A stretch of DNA of 64,000 bases from Paractinoplanes ovalisporus. Lineage in GTDB: Bacteria > Actinomycetota > Actinomycetes > Mycobacteriales > Micromonosporaceae. Position 1 is the stretch's first letter. The number at the start of each line of letters is the position of its first letter. The notes beneath the pieces were generated by a model that saw only the letters and a program-made list of their open reading frames with translations, was not told the origin of the DNA and did no database searches. Below are positions 51,414 through 61,864 of this stretch, one piece after another. Both the position numbers and the translations under genes were made by a program. The stretch lies in NCBI RefSeq assembly GCF_016834655.1, contig NZ_JAENHP010000019.1, positions 62,001 to 126,000 on the forward strand, written 5' to 3'.

Positions 51414-52720
51414 TCAGCCGACGAGCCGGGCGATCGACCGCAGCGGGATCCGCAGCCAGCCGGGCCGGTGCCGGGCTTCGTAGGCGGCCTCGTAGACCGC
51501 CTTGTCCAGCTCGTACGCCGCCAGCAACGGGCCCTGCTCGCGCGGGTCCGAGCCGGCCACATGGGCGTAACCGTCACAGAATGCGGCCCGGTTGCGGTCG
51601 ACCCACTCGCGGGCCCGCGCCGCCAGGTGCTCGTCGTCGTCCTGATCGACCAGCAGCTGATAGGCCGCATATTCATAAGAGCGCAGAACCCCGGCCACGT
51701 CGCGCAGCGGCGAGTCGGGCAGGCGCCGTTGGTCGAGCGGCGAGCCGGGCTCACCCTCGAAGTCGATGAGCAGCCACGCCTCGGGCACCCGCAGCACCTG
51801 TCCCAGGTGCAGGTCGCCGTGCACGCGCTGCACCTGCACCGGCTCGCTGGTGAGGGCGCGGAACTGTTCCTCGATCGTCGGCACGTACTGCTGGATCTCG
51901 GCGACGGCCTGGGCCGCCTCGCGCAGCCGGGCCAGCATGGCGTCGACCGGGAACGACGACGGGCCGGAGCCCAGCGCCTCGGCCAGGTCGGCGTGCACCG
52001 ACGCCACCGCCTCGCCCAGGCGGTAGGACTCGCCCTGGAAGTCGCCGCCCACCTGGTCGGCCCGCAGTTCCGCGTCGGCGAACAGGTCACGGGCCGAGGC
52101 CGTGGCCATGGCCCAGCCCTCGGCCGAGTTCGCCGCGTACTGCGTCACCATGCCCAGCGGGCAGGGCTCGCCGCTCTCGGTGGTCTCGAACGAGCCGAGC
52201 AGCCGGGCCACGTGCGGGTTGTCGCGGCGGCCGAGCACCCGGTTGAGCTCGATGTCGGGGTTGATGCCGGGCGAGACCCGGCGGAACACCTTGAGAATGG
52301 CGTCCTGCTCGAAGATCACGCTGCTGTTGCTCTGCTCGGCGTCGAACACCCGCGGCCACAGGTCGACCGGGAACGTCGCGCCCGGCTCGGGCTCGAAGAT
52401 GACGTCACCGATCGTGCCGCCGGCCGCGATCAGCGACAGCAGCTTGCGCGCGGCCGCCGTGTCGTAGAGCGCGTCGTAGCCGATCCGGTCGCCGTCGGCG
52501 CCGATCGTCGCGACCTCGCTGTATTCCACCATCGGCCCGGAGCCCCAGGCCACGATCACCTGGTAGCGCTCGGAGCTGCCGTCGGTGTACGAGACGTCGA
52601 TCAGCACCAGGTCGAGGTTGTCGTCGAGCGTGGTGCTCGACGCCTCCTTGACCGAGGCCAGGGTGCGGGACCGGCCGGCGTACCACCGTTGCTGCGGCAG
52701 CCATTCAGCGAAAGGCAACG

Positions 52721-52724
<4 letters not shown>
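51414..52724 (-). CDS. mak: Maltokinase
   Basis: A 436-residue kinase that makes maltose 1-phosphate from maltose and ATP. It has an N-terminal cap (FAEWLPQQRWYAGRSRTL) and an aminoglycoside-phosphotransferase-like lobe with catalytic VQRVHGDLHLGQVLR and metal-binding WLLIDFEGEPGSP. In many actinobacteria mak is fused to treS; here they are separate but overlap by ATGA (52721-52724), and glgB follows after 25 bp. The product is the substrate of GlgE in the same operon. Confidence 0.95.
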
Positions 52725-54526
<1,802 letters not shown>

Positions 54527-54552
54527 CTACCCACCCGCAGGTACTTGAATCT

Positions 54553-56517
54553 TTACTTCGGCGCGATCACGAAGATGTGCGCCGGCTCGACGAACGGATC
54601 GATCCGTACGGCGTTGTGCTGCCCCCACTCGTACGTGGCCCCGGAGATCTGGTCGACCACCGTGAACCGGTCGTGCCAGTCCAGCCCGAGAGCCGGCATG
54701 TCCAGCACCGTGTTGCCCCACTGCGTGGTCGTCGAGTCGAAGCTGACGACCACAAGAACCGTGTTACCGGTGTCGGGGTCACGCTTGGAGAAGCAGAGCA
54801 GCGCGCCGTTGTCGATCTCGTGGAACTTCAGGTTGCGCAGCCAGTGCAGAGCCGGGTTCTCGTCGCGGATCCGGTTGAGCCGGGTGAGGTACGGCGCGAG
54901 GGACCGGCCGGACCGCTCCGCCGCGGCCCAGTCGCGTGGCTTGAGCTCGAACTTCTCGTTGTCGATGTACTCCTCGGCGCCCGGCCTCGGAACGTGCTCG
55001 AAGAGCTCGTAACCGGAGTACATGCCCCAGGACGGCGTGAGCATGCTTGCCAGGACGGCCCGAATCTTGAACATCGGCGGACCGCCGTGCTGCAGCGACT
55101 CGTGGAGGATGTCGGGGGTGTTGGGCCAGAAGTTGGGGCGCATCCAGTCGATCGTGGTGAGCAGCTGCTCCATGTACTGGCGCATCTCCCACGCGGTCGT
55201 GCGCCACGTGAAGTACGTGTAGGACTGGGTGAAGCCGACCTTGCCGAGCCCGTTCATCATCGCGGGCCGGGTGAACGCCTCGGCCAGGAACAGCACCTCG
55301 GGGTTGGTCTCCTTGACCTTGGCGATCAGCCACTGCCAGAAGTTCAGCGCCTTGGTGTGGGGGTTGTCGACGCGGAAGATCTTGACGCCGGTCTCCACCC
55401 AGTGCATGACGACGCGGTAGACCTCCTCGCGCAACGCCTTGTAGTCGTTGTCCCAGTTGATCGGGTAGATGTCCTGGTATTTCTTGGGCGGGTTCTCGGC
55501 GTAGGCGATGGTGCCGTCGGCGCGCCGGGTGAAGAACTCGGGGTGCGACTTGACCCACGGGTGGTCGGGGGCGGCCTGCAGCGCCAGGTCCATGGCGATC
55601 TCGAGGCCGTGCTCCTCGGCCTTCGCGATGAACGCCTTGAAGTCGTCGAGCGTGCCCAGCTGCGGGTGGATCGCGTCGTGGCCGCCCTCGTCGGAGCCGA
55701 TCGCCCACGGCGAGCCCACGTCTTCGGGCCGGGCCACCAGCGTGTTGTTGCGGCCCTTCCGATTGATCTTGCCGATCGGGTGGATCGGGGGCAGGTAGAG
55801 CACGTTGAAGCCCATGGCGGCGACGGCCGGGATGCGCTCGGCCGCGGTCGCGAACGTGCCGTGCTTGATCGGTGTCGACTCGGGACCGATCTCGGCGCCC
55901 TCCGAGCGGGGGAAGAACTCGTACCAGGCCGAGTAGAGCGCGCGCTTGCGGTCGACCCAGATCGCGTACGACCGGGTGGTCGTCACCAGCTGGCGCACCG
56001 GGTTGTGCCAGAGCAGTTCCTCGAGGTCGAGCGCGGGGGAGACCCGGGCGAACAGCGAGCGCTGCTCGTCGCGCAGGGCCGCCGCCGCGACGCGGACCCG
56101 TTCCTCGTCCTGCGGCGGCACCAGCTTGGTGGCCAGGTCGAGCACGTCGGCGCCCTCGGCGAGGTCGTTGGCCAGGTCTTCCAGCCCCTGTCCGGCCCCG
56201 ATCTTCTTCACCACGGCGTCGCGCCAGGTGCGGTAAGGGTCGTCGAACGCCTCGACGGTGAACGTCCAGCGGCCGACCCGGTCGGGACGGATCGTGCCGT
56301 GCCACTGGTCGAGGCCGGGTTCGCCGGGACGCATGCGGGTGAACGGTTCGGACTCTCCGTCGGGGCCACGCCATACCACGTTGACGCCGAGCGAGTTATG
56401 ACCTTCGCGATAGGACACGGCCGAGACCGGCACCAATTCGCCGACCACAGCCTTCGCCGGATAACGGCCACAGGACACCGAGGGCGTCACGTCTTCGATG
56501 GGAAAGCGACCGGTCAT
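54553..56517 (-). CDS. glgE: Alpha-1,4-glucan:maltose-1-phosphate maltosyltransferase
   Basis: A 654-residue GH13_3 enzyme that transfers maltosyl units from maltose 1-phosphate to the non-reducing end of alpha-1,4-glucan. The N-terminal beta domain (IEDVTPSVSCGRYPAKAVVGE) and helical insert precede the barrel, with LYLPPIHPIGKINRKG. Nucleophile Asp is in KIFRVDNPHTKALNFW and the Glu in VLFLAEAFTRPAMM. ATG 56517 (MTGRFPIEDV) follows GGTGGAG and matches the family start; the open frame continues upstream without coding character. First gene of the operon. Confidence 0.96.
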   Translation of the reverse strand: MTGRFPIEDVTPSVSCGRYPAKAVVGELVPVSAVSYREGHNSLGVNVVWRGPDGESEPFTRMRPGEPGLDQWHGTIRPDRVGRWTFTVEAFDDPYRTWRDAVVKKIGAGQGLEDLANDLAEGADVLDLATKLVPPQDEERVRVAAAALRDEQRSLFARVSPALDLEELLWHNPVRQLVTTTRSYAIWVDRKRALYSAWYEFFPRSEGAEIGPESTPIKHGTFATAAERIPAVAAMGFNVLYLPPIHPIGKINRKGRNNTLVARPEDVGSPWAIGSDEGGHDAIHPQLGTLDDFKAFIAKAEEHGLEIAMDLALQAAPDHPWVKSHPEFFTRRADGTIAYAENPPKKYQDIYPINWDNDYKALREEVYRVVMHWVETGVKIFRVDNPHTKALNFWQWLIAKVKETNPEVLFLAEAFTRPAMMNGLGKVGFTQSYTYFTWRTTAWEMRQYMEQLLTTIDWMRPNFWPNTPDILHESLQHGGPPMFKIRAVLASMLTPSWGMYSGYELFEHVPRPGAEEYIDNEKFELKPRDWAAAERSGRSLAPYLTRLNRIRDENPALHWLRNLKFHEIDNGALLCFSKRDPDTGNTVLVVVSFDSTTTQWGNTVLDMPALGLDWHDRFTVVDQISGATYEWGQHNAVRIDPFVEPAHIFVIAPK

Positions 56518-56949
56518 GATCTCCACCGTAATCTTCAAGGGCGCGGGCGGGTGCGGCGAATCCAGACCGCCGTCAGGGCATACTTCTCCGCAGTGGAGGC
56601 GCCGCAAACGGTGGCGTGCCGATGCGCTAAACCTACCGGAGTCCGTTGCGCGGAGCGCATCCAGGCGCGGCGTTGCACCGCCGATGAATTCCGCCATTTC
56701 GGTGGCACGGATGATCCGTTGATGCTTACCGAGTTTGATCATCGGAACGTTACCGGCCGGCAAAATAACGTTTCCCCGACGCCACACCCGTCCGCCTGAC
56801 ATCACGTGTCCCCGGTCCCGCACGGACGGGAGCGCGTCGGTTGCCGTGCGGTCCCATCCCGGTGCCCCGGCTCAGATCCCCCTCCGCCGCGGCCGAGTGG
56901 TACCTCGTGACGCGGACCGACCGGGCCGCGCCGGAGCGGAGGAGACCAC
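56518..56949. other. Divergent intergenic region between glgE and a hypothetical gene
   Basis: About 430 bp. It contains the AACGTTA dyad described separately and is less GC-rich around 56690-56775, as expected for a promoter. I see no RNA gene or small CDS I can support. Confidence 0.5.
56746..56772. promoter_or_regulatory. Dyad AACGTTA/TAACGTT, candidate operator for the glgE operon
   Basis: AACGTTA (56746-56752) and TAACGTT (56766-56772) are 20 bp apart centre to centre, exactly two helical turns, in the AT-richest part of the intergenic region about 230 bp upstream of glgE. AACGTT is the central type of word bound by LacI-family sugar regulators. Identification of the binding protein is not possible here. 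Confidence 0.45.
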
Positions 56950-57591
56950 GTGGCTGGACCGTCTGTCGAGCTGTCGCCCGTCATCGCGGCAAGCACGCAC
57001 TGGCTCTCGCGTGCCTACCCGGCTGGTAGCACCGACACGATCGCCCACACGCTGTCGGAACTGCAGTGCCGGCAGGCCGTGACGGTCGCCGCCTGGCTGC
57101 GGTACCCGACCGAGGTCGACGCCGCGCTGGTCGCGATCGCCGGTCCCGGTGGCTCGGCGGTGCTCGACTGGCGGGTCGGCAGCGAGCCCGAGGACGAGGA
57201 GTCCGAGGACGAGGGCTGGCGCACCTGGGTCGACGAGATCGTCGTCAGCTGGGCCGCCTGCCTGCTGGCCGACCCCGAGCTGGCCCGCCGTGGCGTCGAC
57301 GCCGTGATCGCCGCGGTGCCGCTGGCCGCCGACCGGCCGCTGCCGTACTCGCGCCGCACGGGCGGGGCGCCGGCCGAGTTCCGTCGTCTGCTCGAGCCGG
57401 ACCAGCGTGACCGGGACGCGGCCGTGCTGCTGCGCCACCCCGACCTGCTCGAGCCGGTGGCCGAGATGCACCGCGACGCGCTGCTCTACCTCCTGGACGC
57501 TGAGCCTGCTGGCCTCGCCTCCGGCTCGGCGGGGATTGCGCCCCTAGGGGCCGATGTCGCGGACACCGAAAACGGCCTCGGCTTCGCCTAG
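56950..57591 (+). CDS. Conserved hypothetical protein
   Basis: A 213-residue soluble protein I do not recognise. It is helical in its first 75 residues (IAHTLSELQCRQAVTVAAWLRY), with an acidic loop (SEPEDEESEDEG) followed by WVDEIVVSWAACLLADPEL. GTG 56950 has GGAGGAGA seven bases upstream, a strong initiation site. The stop falls in the loop of a terminator hairpin. It is divergent from glgE and might share its control. Confidence 0.7.
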   Translation: MAGPSVELSPVIAASTHWLSRAYPAGSTDTIAHTLSELQCRQAVTVAAWLRYPTEVDAALVAIAGPGGSAVLDWRVGSEPEDEESEDEGWRTWVDEIVVSWAACLLADPELARRGVDAVIAAVPLAADRPLPYSRRTGGAPAEFRRLLEPDQRDRDAAVLLRHPDLLEPVAEMHRDALLYLLDAEPAGLASGSAGIAPLGADVADTENGLGFA

Positions 57592-57600
57592 CCGTTTTCG
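57567..57600 (+). terminator. Hairpin terminator overlapping the end of the hypothetical gene
   Basis: CGAAAACGGC (57567-57576) pairs with GCCGTTTTCG (57591-57600). The stop codon lies at the base of the loop, so the left arm is coding sequence. It is AT-richer than most hairpins in this genome. Confidence 0.7.
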
Positions 57601-57651
57601 GCGCCCGCAACATCGACGGGCGCAATCCGACTGACCTTGCGCATGTGACAG

Positions 57652-57681
57652 AGGCCGACACCCCACAGCGGGTGTCGGCCT
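57652..57681 (+). terminator. Rho-independent terminator
   Basis: AGGCCGACACCC (57652-57663) pairs perfectly with GGGTGTCGGCCT (57670-57681) around 6 bases, followed by TCTGTTTTTGC. This is the most canonical intrinsic terminator in the window. It stands before the interspersed repeat and the convergent sigma gene. Confidence 0.9.
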
Positions 57682-57696
57682 TCTGTTTTTGCTCTT

Positions 57697-57836
57697 GGGC
57701 GCAACCACTCACTCACGTCGCCGTGGTGGGCTTCGCGTTCTGGACGCGCAGCGGCCAGCGAAGCCCACCGCGGTCCCCGCGGGAGCGACGGTCCGTCACC
57801 CACCACCCCGCTGGGACATCCGGATCTTGATCTTAG
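57697..57836 (+). repeat. Interspersed ~140-bp element, copy A
   Basis: The segment starts GGGCGCAACCA, contains the inverted repeat GTGGGCTTCGC/GCGAAGCCCAC and the word GGTCCCCGCGGGAGCGACGG, and ends GATCTTGATCTTA. A second copy in opposite orientation is at 61653-61796. The end of copy A overlaps the stop codon of the sigma-factor gene (57833-57835). Confidence 0.88.
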
Positions 57837-58603
57837 TTCGGGTAGGAGTGCAGCTCGCCGCGCAGTTTCGTCAGCGCCTTGGTGAGCAGCCGCGAGACGT
57901 GCATCTGGGAGATGCCGATCTGGTCGGCGATCTGCGACTGGGTCAGGTTGCCGTAGAAGCGCAGCGTCAGGATCTTCTGCTCGCGCTCGTCCAGCGTCGC
58001 CAGGGCCGGCCCCAGCGCCACGCGCGTCTCGGCCAGCTCGAACTCGTCGTCCTCGCCGCCCAGCGTGTCGCCCAGCGACGTGGTGCCGTCGGCGCTGATC
58101 GGGGTCGAGAGCGAGGTGGCGTTGTAGGCGCGGGCGCCCTCCAGACCCTCCAGCACGTCCTCCTCAGTCACCCCGAGGTGGGCGGCGACGTCGGCGACGG
58201 TGGGCGAACGGCCCAGCGAGTGGCTCAGGGTGGCGTTGGCCTCGGTGATCGCCAGCCGGAGTTCCTGCAGGCGGCGGGGCACACGCACCGACCACGTGCG
58301 GTCGCGGAAGTGGCGCTTGATCTCACCGATGACGGTGGGGATCGCGTAGCCCGCGAAGTCGACCCCGCGGCTCGCGTCGAACCGGTCCACCGCCTTGATC
58401 AGGCCGACCGTGGCGGTCTGGACCAGGTCGTCGGTGGGCTCGCCGCGGCCGGAGTAGCGGTGGGCGAGGTGCCGGGCCAGGGGCAGCCAGGCCTCGATGG
58501 CACGTTCCCGCAGGTGCGGGCGGTCGGGGTGGGTGTCGGGCAGCTCAGCGAGCGCGGACAGTAGCTCCGTGGCGGTTTCGGGCACCGTCGTGTACACGGT
58601 CAT
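57833..58603 (-). CDS. SigB/SigF-type RNA polymerase sigma factor
   Basis: A 256-residue sigma factor of the SigB/SigF/SigG group. Region 2 has DDLVQTATVGLIKAVDRFDASRGVDFAGYA, then GEIKRHFRDRTWSVRVPRRLQEL (2.4-3.0), and region 4 has LDEREQKILTLRFYGNLTQSQIADQIGISQMHVSRLL. Such factors drive stress and developmental genes and are normally held by anti-sigma kinases, but no anti-sigma gene is adjacent. GGAGGACCCGTA precedes ATG 58603. Its stop codon lies inside an interspersed repeat copy. Confidence 0.94.
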   Translation of the reverse strand: MTVYTTVPETATELLSALAELPDTHPDRPHLRERAIEAWLPLARHLAHRYSGRGEPTDDLVQTATVGLIKAVDRFDASRGVDFAGYAIPTVIGEIKRHFRDRTWSVRVPRRLQELRLAITEANATLSHSLGRSPTVADVAAHLGVTEEDVLEGLEGARAYNATSLSTPISADGTTSLGDTLGGEDDEFELAETRVALGPALATLDEREQKILTLRFYGNLTQSQIADQIGISQMHVSRLLTKALTKLRGELHSYPN

Positions 58604-58817
58604 TACGGGTCCTCCAGAGAGCGGGCAGAGAGCCGTGCCCGCTTGCGGCGACCGTTCAGATGGTTTAACGCTAACTGAGAAGTTGATGCCTGACTAGCCG
58701 AAAGTACGAGGGTCACCCGTCAACCCCTTGGGCGCCGGGAGCAGTGGGGGGATTTAATGTCGGAGCTCCGTGGTAAACAGCGGGAGCACAACCTGGCACC
58801 TCAAGACGGGAAACAAG

Positions 58818-59612
58818 ATGGCCATTCTCGGCATCGACATCGGCGGCTCCGGCGTGAAGGGCGCCCCGGTCGACACCGCCACCGGCGAGCTGCTCGCCGA
58901 GCGGCACCGGGTGCCCACGCCCCAGCCGTCCGACGTCACCAGCGTGGTCGAGGCGGTCGCCGAGGTCGCGGCCCAGTTCGACGGATTCGACCGGGTCGGC
59001 ATCACCTTCCCCGGTGTGGTGGTCGACGGCGTCACCCGCACGGCGGCCAACGTCGACAAGTCCTGGCTCGACGCCCCGGCCGCCCAGTTGTTCAGCGACC
59101 GGCTGGGCAAGCCGGTGTCGGTGCTCAACGACGCCGACGCCGCGGGCGTGGCCGAGGTGGCGTTCGGCGCCGGCCGCGACCAGGCCGGCCTGATCATGAT
59201 GCTCACGTTCGGCACGGGCATCGGCAGCGCGCTCTTCCTCGACGGCACCCTGATCCCCAACACCGAGTTCGGCCACCTCGAGCTCGACGGTCACGACGCC
59301 GAGTCCAAGGCGGCCGACCGGGCCCGCGAGGTCGAGGACCTGAGCTGGGAGAAGTGGGCAGGCCGGGTCCGCGACTATCTGGCCCACGTCGAGATGCTGC
59401 TCTCGCCGCGGCTGTTCATCATCGGCGGCGGCGTCAGCAAGAAGGCCGACCGCTGGCTGCCCCTGATCGACATCCGCACCCCGATGGTCCCGGCCACGCT
59501 GCTCAACAACGCCGGCATCATCGGCGCCGCCCGCATCGCCGAGATCGACGGCGAGCACGAGAGCCGGGCCGGCGTCACACCGCACGAGGCCGGCGAGAAG
59601 GTGGCCCACTGA
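58818..59612 (+). CDS. ppgK: Polyphosphate glucokinase
   Basis: A 264-residue ROK-family kinase phosphorylating glucose to glucose 6-phosphate with polyphosphate or ATP. It opens MAILGIDIGGSGVKGAPVD; the glucose/ROK core is FGTGIGSALFLDGTLIPNTEFGHLEL, with SVLNDADAAG carrying the catalytic Asp and the PpgK-specific DLSWEKWAGRVRDYLAHVE and FIIGGGVSKKADRW. It has no zinc motif and no helix-turn-helix, as normal for PpgK. ATG 58818 matches the family start. The stop overlaps the next start (TGATG). Confidence 0.94.
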   Translation: MAILGIDIGGSGVKGAPVDTATGELLAERHRVPTPQPSDVTSVVEAVAEVAAQFDGFDRVGITFPGVVVDGVTRTAANVDKSWLDAPAAQLFSDRLGKPVSVLNDADAAGVAEVAFGAGRDQAGLIMMLTFGTGIGSALFLDGTLIPNTEFGHLELDGHDAESKAADRAREVEDLSWEKWAGRVRDYLAHVEMLLSPRLFIIGGGVSKKADRWLPLIDIRTPMVPATLLNNAGIIGAARIAEIDGEHESRAGVTPHEAGEKVAH

Positions 59613-60073
59613 TGCCGCGCACCGTCGCCACCAACACCGAGGTCGAGCGCGAGCAGCTCCTCGAGTTCCTGCGCCCGCGCCACCACGCGATCCTCATGAC
59701 GACCCGCCGCGACGGCCGTCCCCAGGCGTCACCCAACACGTGCGGGGTCGACACCGAGGGCCGCATCGTCATCTCGACCTACCCCGAGCGGGCCAAGGTC
59801 TACAACCTGCGGCGCAACCCGCAGGTGTCGGTCTGCGTGCTCTCCGACGAGTTCGGCGGCGCGTGGGTCCAGGTCGACGGCACGGCTGAGGTGCTCGACC
59901 TGCCCGAGGCGCTCGAGCCCCTGGTCGAATACTTCCGGGTCATCGCCGGCGAACACTCCGACTGGGACGAATACCGGCAGGCCATGCGCGACCAGGGCAA
60001 GTCCCTGATCCGCATCACGATCGACCGCTGGGGCCCGATCGCCACCGGCGGTTTCCCGGCCCGCCTGGCCTGA
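59612..60073 (+). CDS. PPOX-class F420-dependent oxidoreductase
   Basis: A 153-residue split beta-barrel protein. HHAILMTTRRDGRPQASPNTCGVDTEGRIVIST and VYNLRRNPQVSVCVL are typical of F420-dependent FDOR-B enzymes of the pyridoxamine-oxidase superfamily. It would reduce small molecules with F420H2. ATG 59612 shares a base with the ppgK stop, so translation is coupled, though no metabolic link is evident (glucose 6-phosphate could feed F420 reduction through an F420-linked dehydrogenase). Confidence 0.9.
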   Translation: MPRTVATNTEVEREQLLEFLRPRHHAILMTTRRDGRPQASPNTCGVDTEGRIVISTYPERAKVYNLRRNPQVSVCVLSDEFGGAWVQVDGTAEVLDLPEALEPLVEYFRVIAGEHSDWDEYRQAMRDQGKSLIRITIDRWGPIATGGFPARLA

Positions 60074-60080
60074 CCGTGAC

Positions 60081-60107
60081 GGCCGGGCCCCGCGACAGGG
60101 CCCGGCC
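60081..60107. terminator. Bidirectional terminator
   Basis: GGCCGGGCCC (60081-60090) and GGGCCCGGCC (60098-60107) form a perfect 10-bp stem with a 7-base loop, between the convergent ends of the oxidoreductase gene and the membrane protein gene. Confidence 0.85.
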
Positions 60108-60113
60108 TCAGCG

Positions 60114-61043
60114 TCACCGCCAGTCGGCCAGGTGCTCGGCCGCGATCTTGGCCAGCTTCTCGATCTCGCCGCGGTCCGACGCCAGGTTCTCGTAGCCCTG
60201 GCTCTCGAGCAGCGTCACCGCGTCCCCGACCCGCACCGCCGCGATGTAGGTGGCGGTACGCGACCCGTTGTTCATCGGCTCGCCCTCGCCGTCGAGCGCC
60301 GCGTACGACCGCTCGATCAGCACCGACTCGTCGCCCAGCCCGAGCGAGCCCAGGTTGTCGAACTGCGCGTCGAGGTCGCCGATCTTCCCCTCGGGGCAGA
60401 GCTGCACGGCCCGGCGCAGCTCGGTCAGGTAGTCCTGCGCCCCTTCGCCCCGGAACACGGTGACGGTGTCGTAGACGACGTCGTCCGGGATGCTGCCCTC
60501 GGGCGCCGAAGCCGACCGGTAGATCAGCATCACCGAGGCCGCCACCCCCTTCTGCCCGGCGCTCGGGAACTTCGCCTTGGAACAGAACTCCGGCACCCCG
60601 CGGGCCTCGTCCTGGCGGGTCAGCTCCCCGGTGCGGCTCTCGGCCTTGGTGAGCAGCGCCCGGGCCGGGATCGACTTCGGGATGGACGGGGCGTTGGTCG
60701 TGGGCGTGGACGACGGGGGTGACGACGGCGGCGTGGACGACGGCGAGGACGTGGGCGGCGACGACGGCAGCGTCACGGACGGCGACGGCGCGACGGTCGG
60801 GCTCGCACTCGTCACCGGGGGCAGCGCTGTCTTCTGATTGTTGCCGGCCAGCGCGAAGCCGACCCCGATCGCGCCCGCGACCAGCACGGCGGCGGTCCCG
60901 GCGGTCACCGCCATGCCCCGGTTGCGGCGGTTGCCGGACTGGCGGCGCAGCTCGGGCCCGGACAGCAGCAATCCCCGCTCGGCGTCCGTGGACAGCGCGG
61001 AGAACGCCCGCTCCACGGCCGGATCTGACTCAGTGTTCGACAT
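60114..61043 (-). CDS. Membrane-anchored partner of ECF sigma factor, putative anti-sigma
   Basis: A 309-residue protein: cytoplasmic N-terminus of about 45 residues (MSNTESDPAVERAFSAL), membrane helix (AVTAGTAAVLVAGAIGVGFALAG), a Ser/Pro/Thr-rich stalk and an extracytoplasmic domain from about residue 130 with two cysteines (EFCSKAK, QLCPEGK). ATG 61043 lies inside the end of the sigma gene (14-bp overlap). The layout repeats that of the pair at 38.8-40.3 kb, though the outer domains are not alike. No zinc anti-sigma motif is visible. Confidence 0.72.
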   Translation of the reverse strand: MSNTESDPAVERAFSALSTDAERGLLLSGPELRRQSGNRRNRGMAVTAGTAAVLVAGAIGVGFALAGNNQKTALPPVTSASPTVAPSPSVTLPSSPPTSSPSSTPPSSPPSSTPTTNAPSIPKSIPARALLTKAESRTGELTRQDEARGVPEFCSKAKFPSAGQKGVAASVMLIYRSASAPEGSIPDDVVYDTVTVFRGEGAQDYLTELRRAVQLCPEGKIGDLDAQFDNLGSLGLGDESVLIERSYAALDGEGEPMNNGSRTATYIAAVRVGDAVTLLESQGYENLASDRGEIEKLAKIAAEHLADWR

Positions 61044-61542
61044 CGGTGACCTCCGGCTTCCGGGTGGAGGAGGGAGCAAGGATGGCCGCCAGCTCGGCCC
61101 GTCCACGGCTCAGCCGCGAGGTGACCGTGCCGACCGGCGCATCGAGCTCGGCGGCGATGTCCGCCACCGGGAGGTCGAAGAGGTAGTGCAGCGCGACCGC
61201 CTGCCGCATCGGTGCCGGCAGCCTTCGCAGCGCGGCCGTGAGCAGCACGGCGTCCTCGCTGGGCGGACCCACCGGCTCGGGCGGACCGGCCCGGCGCACC
61301 GCGGCCCGCCAGCCGCTGAGCCGGCGCCACCGGTCGGTCGACAGGCGGCTCACGGTCAGGCGCAGCCAGCCCTCCGGCGTCGGGTGTGCGGTCACCTTCC
61401 GCCAGTGGCGCCACGCCCTCGTGTAGGCCTCCTGCACCACATCCTGAGCCTCGGCGAGATCCCCGGTCAGCGCGTATCCGTAGCGCAACATCCGTGCGGA
61501 CGTGTCCCGGTAGAACTCGTCGAAGCTGTCCGCATCGCGCAT
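61030..61542 (-). CDS. ECF RNA polymerase sigma factor, SigE family
   Basis: A 170-residue sigma factor. Region 2 has MLRYGYALTGDLAEAQDVVQEAYTRAWRHW; region 4 has LPAPMRQAVALHYLFDLPVADIAAELDAPVGTVTSRLSRGR. ATG 61542 has GGGGAG eight bases upstream and starts just before the conserved FDEFYRDTSARM. It is translationally coupled to the membrane protein downstream. The interspersed repeat copy B lies about 110 bp upstream, in its likely promoter region. Confidence 0.92.
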   Translation of the reverse strand: MRDADSFDEFYRDTSARMLRYGYALTGDLAEAQDVVQEAYTRAWRHWRKVTAHPTPEGWLRLTVSRLSTDRWRRLSGWRAAVRRAGPPEPVGPPSEDAVLLTAALRRLPAPMRQAVALHYLFDLPVADIAAELDAPVGTVTSRLSRGRAELAAILAPSSTRKPEVTDVEH

Positions 61543-61652
61543 CCGCGAACTCCCCGCTCGTCCTTGACTTGTGCACCGGAAACGCCCGGTGAACAGAGAA
61601 TGCTGCAACGGAGGAGGATTTTCTTCCTGGATTCGCGCCAATGAACGGGCAA

Positions 61653-61796
61653 CATCAAGATCAAGAGCCAGATGTCCCGGCCAGGTGGTGGGTGGCGGAC
61701 CGTCGCTCCCGCGGGGACCGCGGCGGGCTTCGCTGGCCGCTGGCGCGTCCAGAACGCGAAGCCCACCACGGTGACGTGCGTGAATGGTTGCGCCCA
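61653..61796 (-). repeat. Interspersed ~140-bp element, copy B (inverted)
   Basis: The reverse complement matches copy A at 57697-57836 over nearly its full length, including GTGGTGGGCTTCGCGTTCTG and GGTCCCCGCGGGAGCGACGG, with scattered substitutions and a one-base insertion in the loop region. It sits between the stress-protein gene end and the ECF sigma start. Confidence 0.88.
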
Positions 61797-61864
61797 AAAC
61801 GAAATGCAGGTCGGCCCCGGTGCCGCGGTTCGCGGGCGGGGCCGACCTGGTGACGAAAGAGCTG

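Noticed and set aside
56518..56823. N-terminal extension of GlgE by about 100 residues
   Set aside because: The family start MTGRFPIEDV has its own ribosome-binding site; the upstream stretch contains the AT-rich promoter region.
58818..59612. ROK repressor annotation for the gene at 58.8 kb
   Set aside because: PpgK-specific motifs and the absence of a helix-turn-helix and zinc site identify polyphosphate glucokinase.
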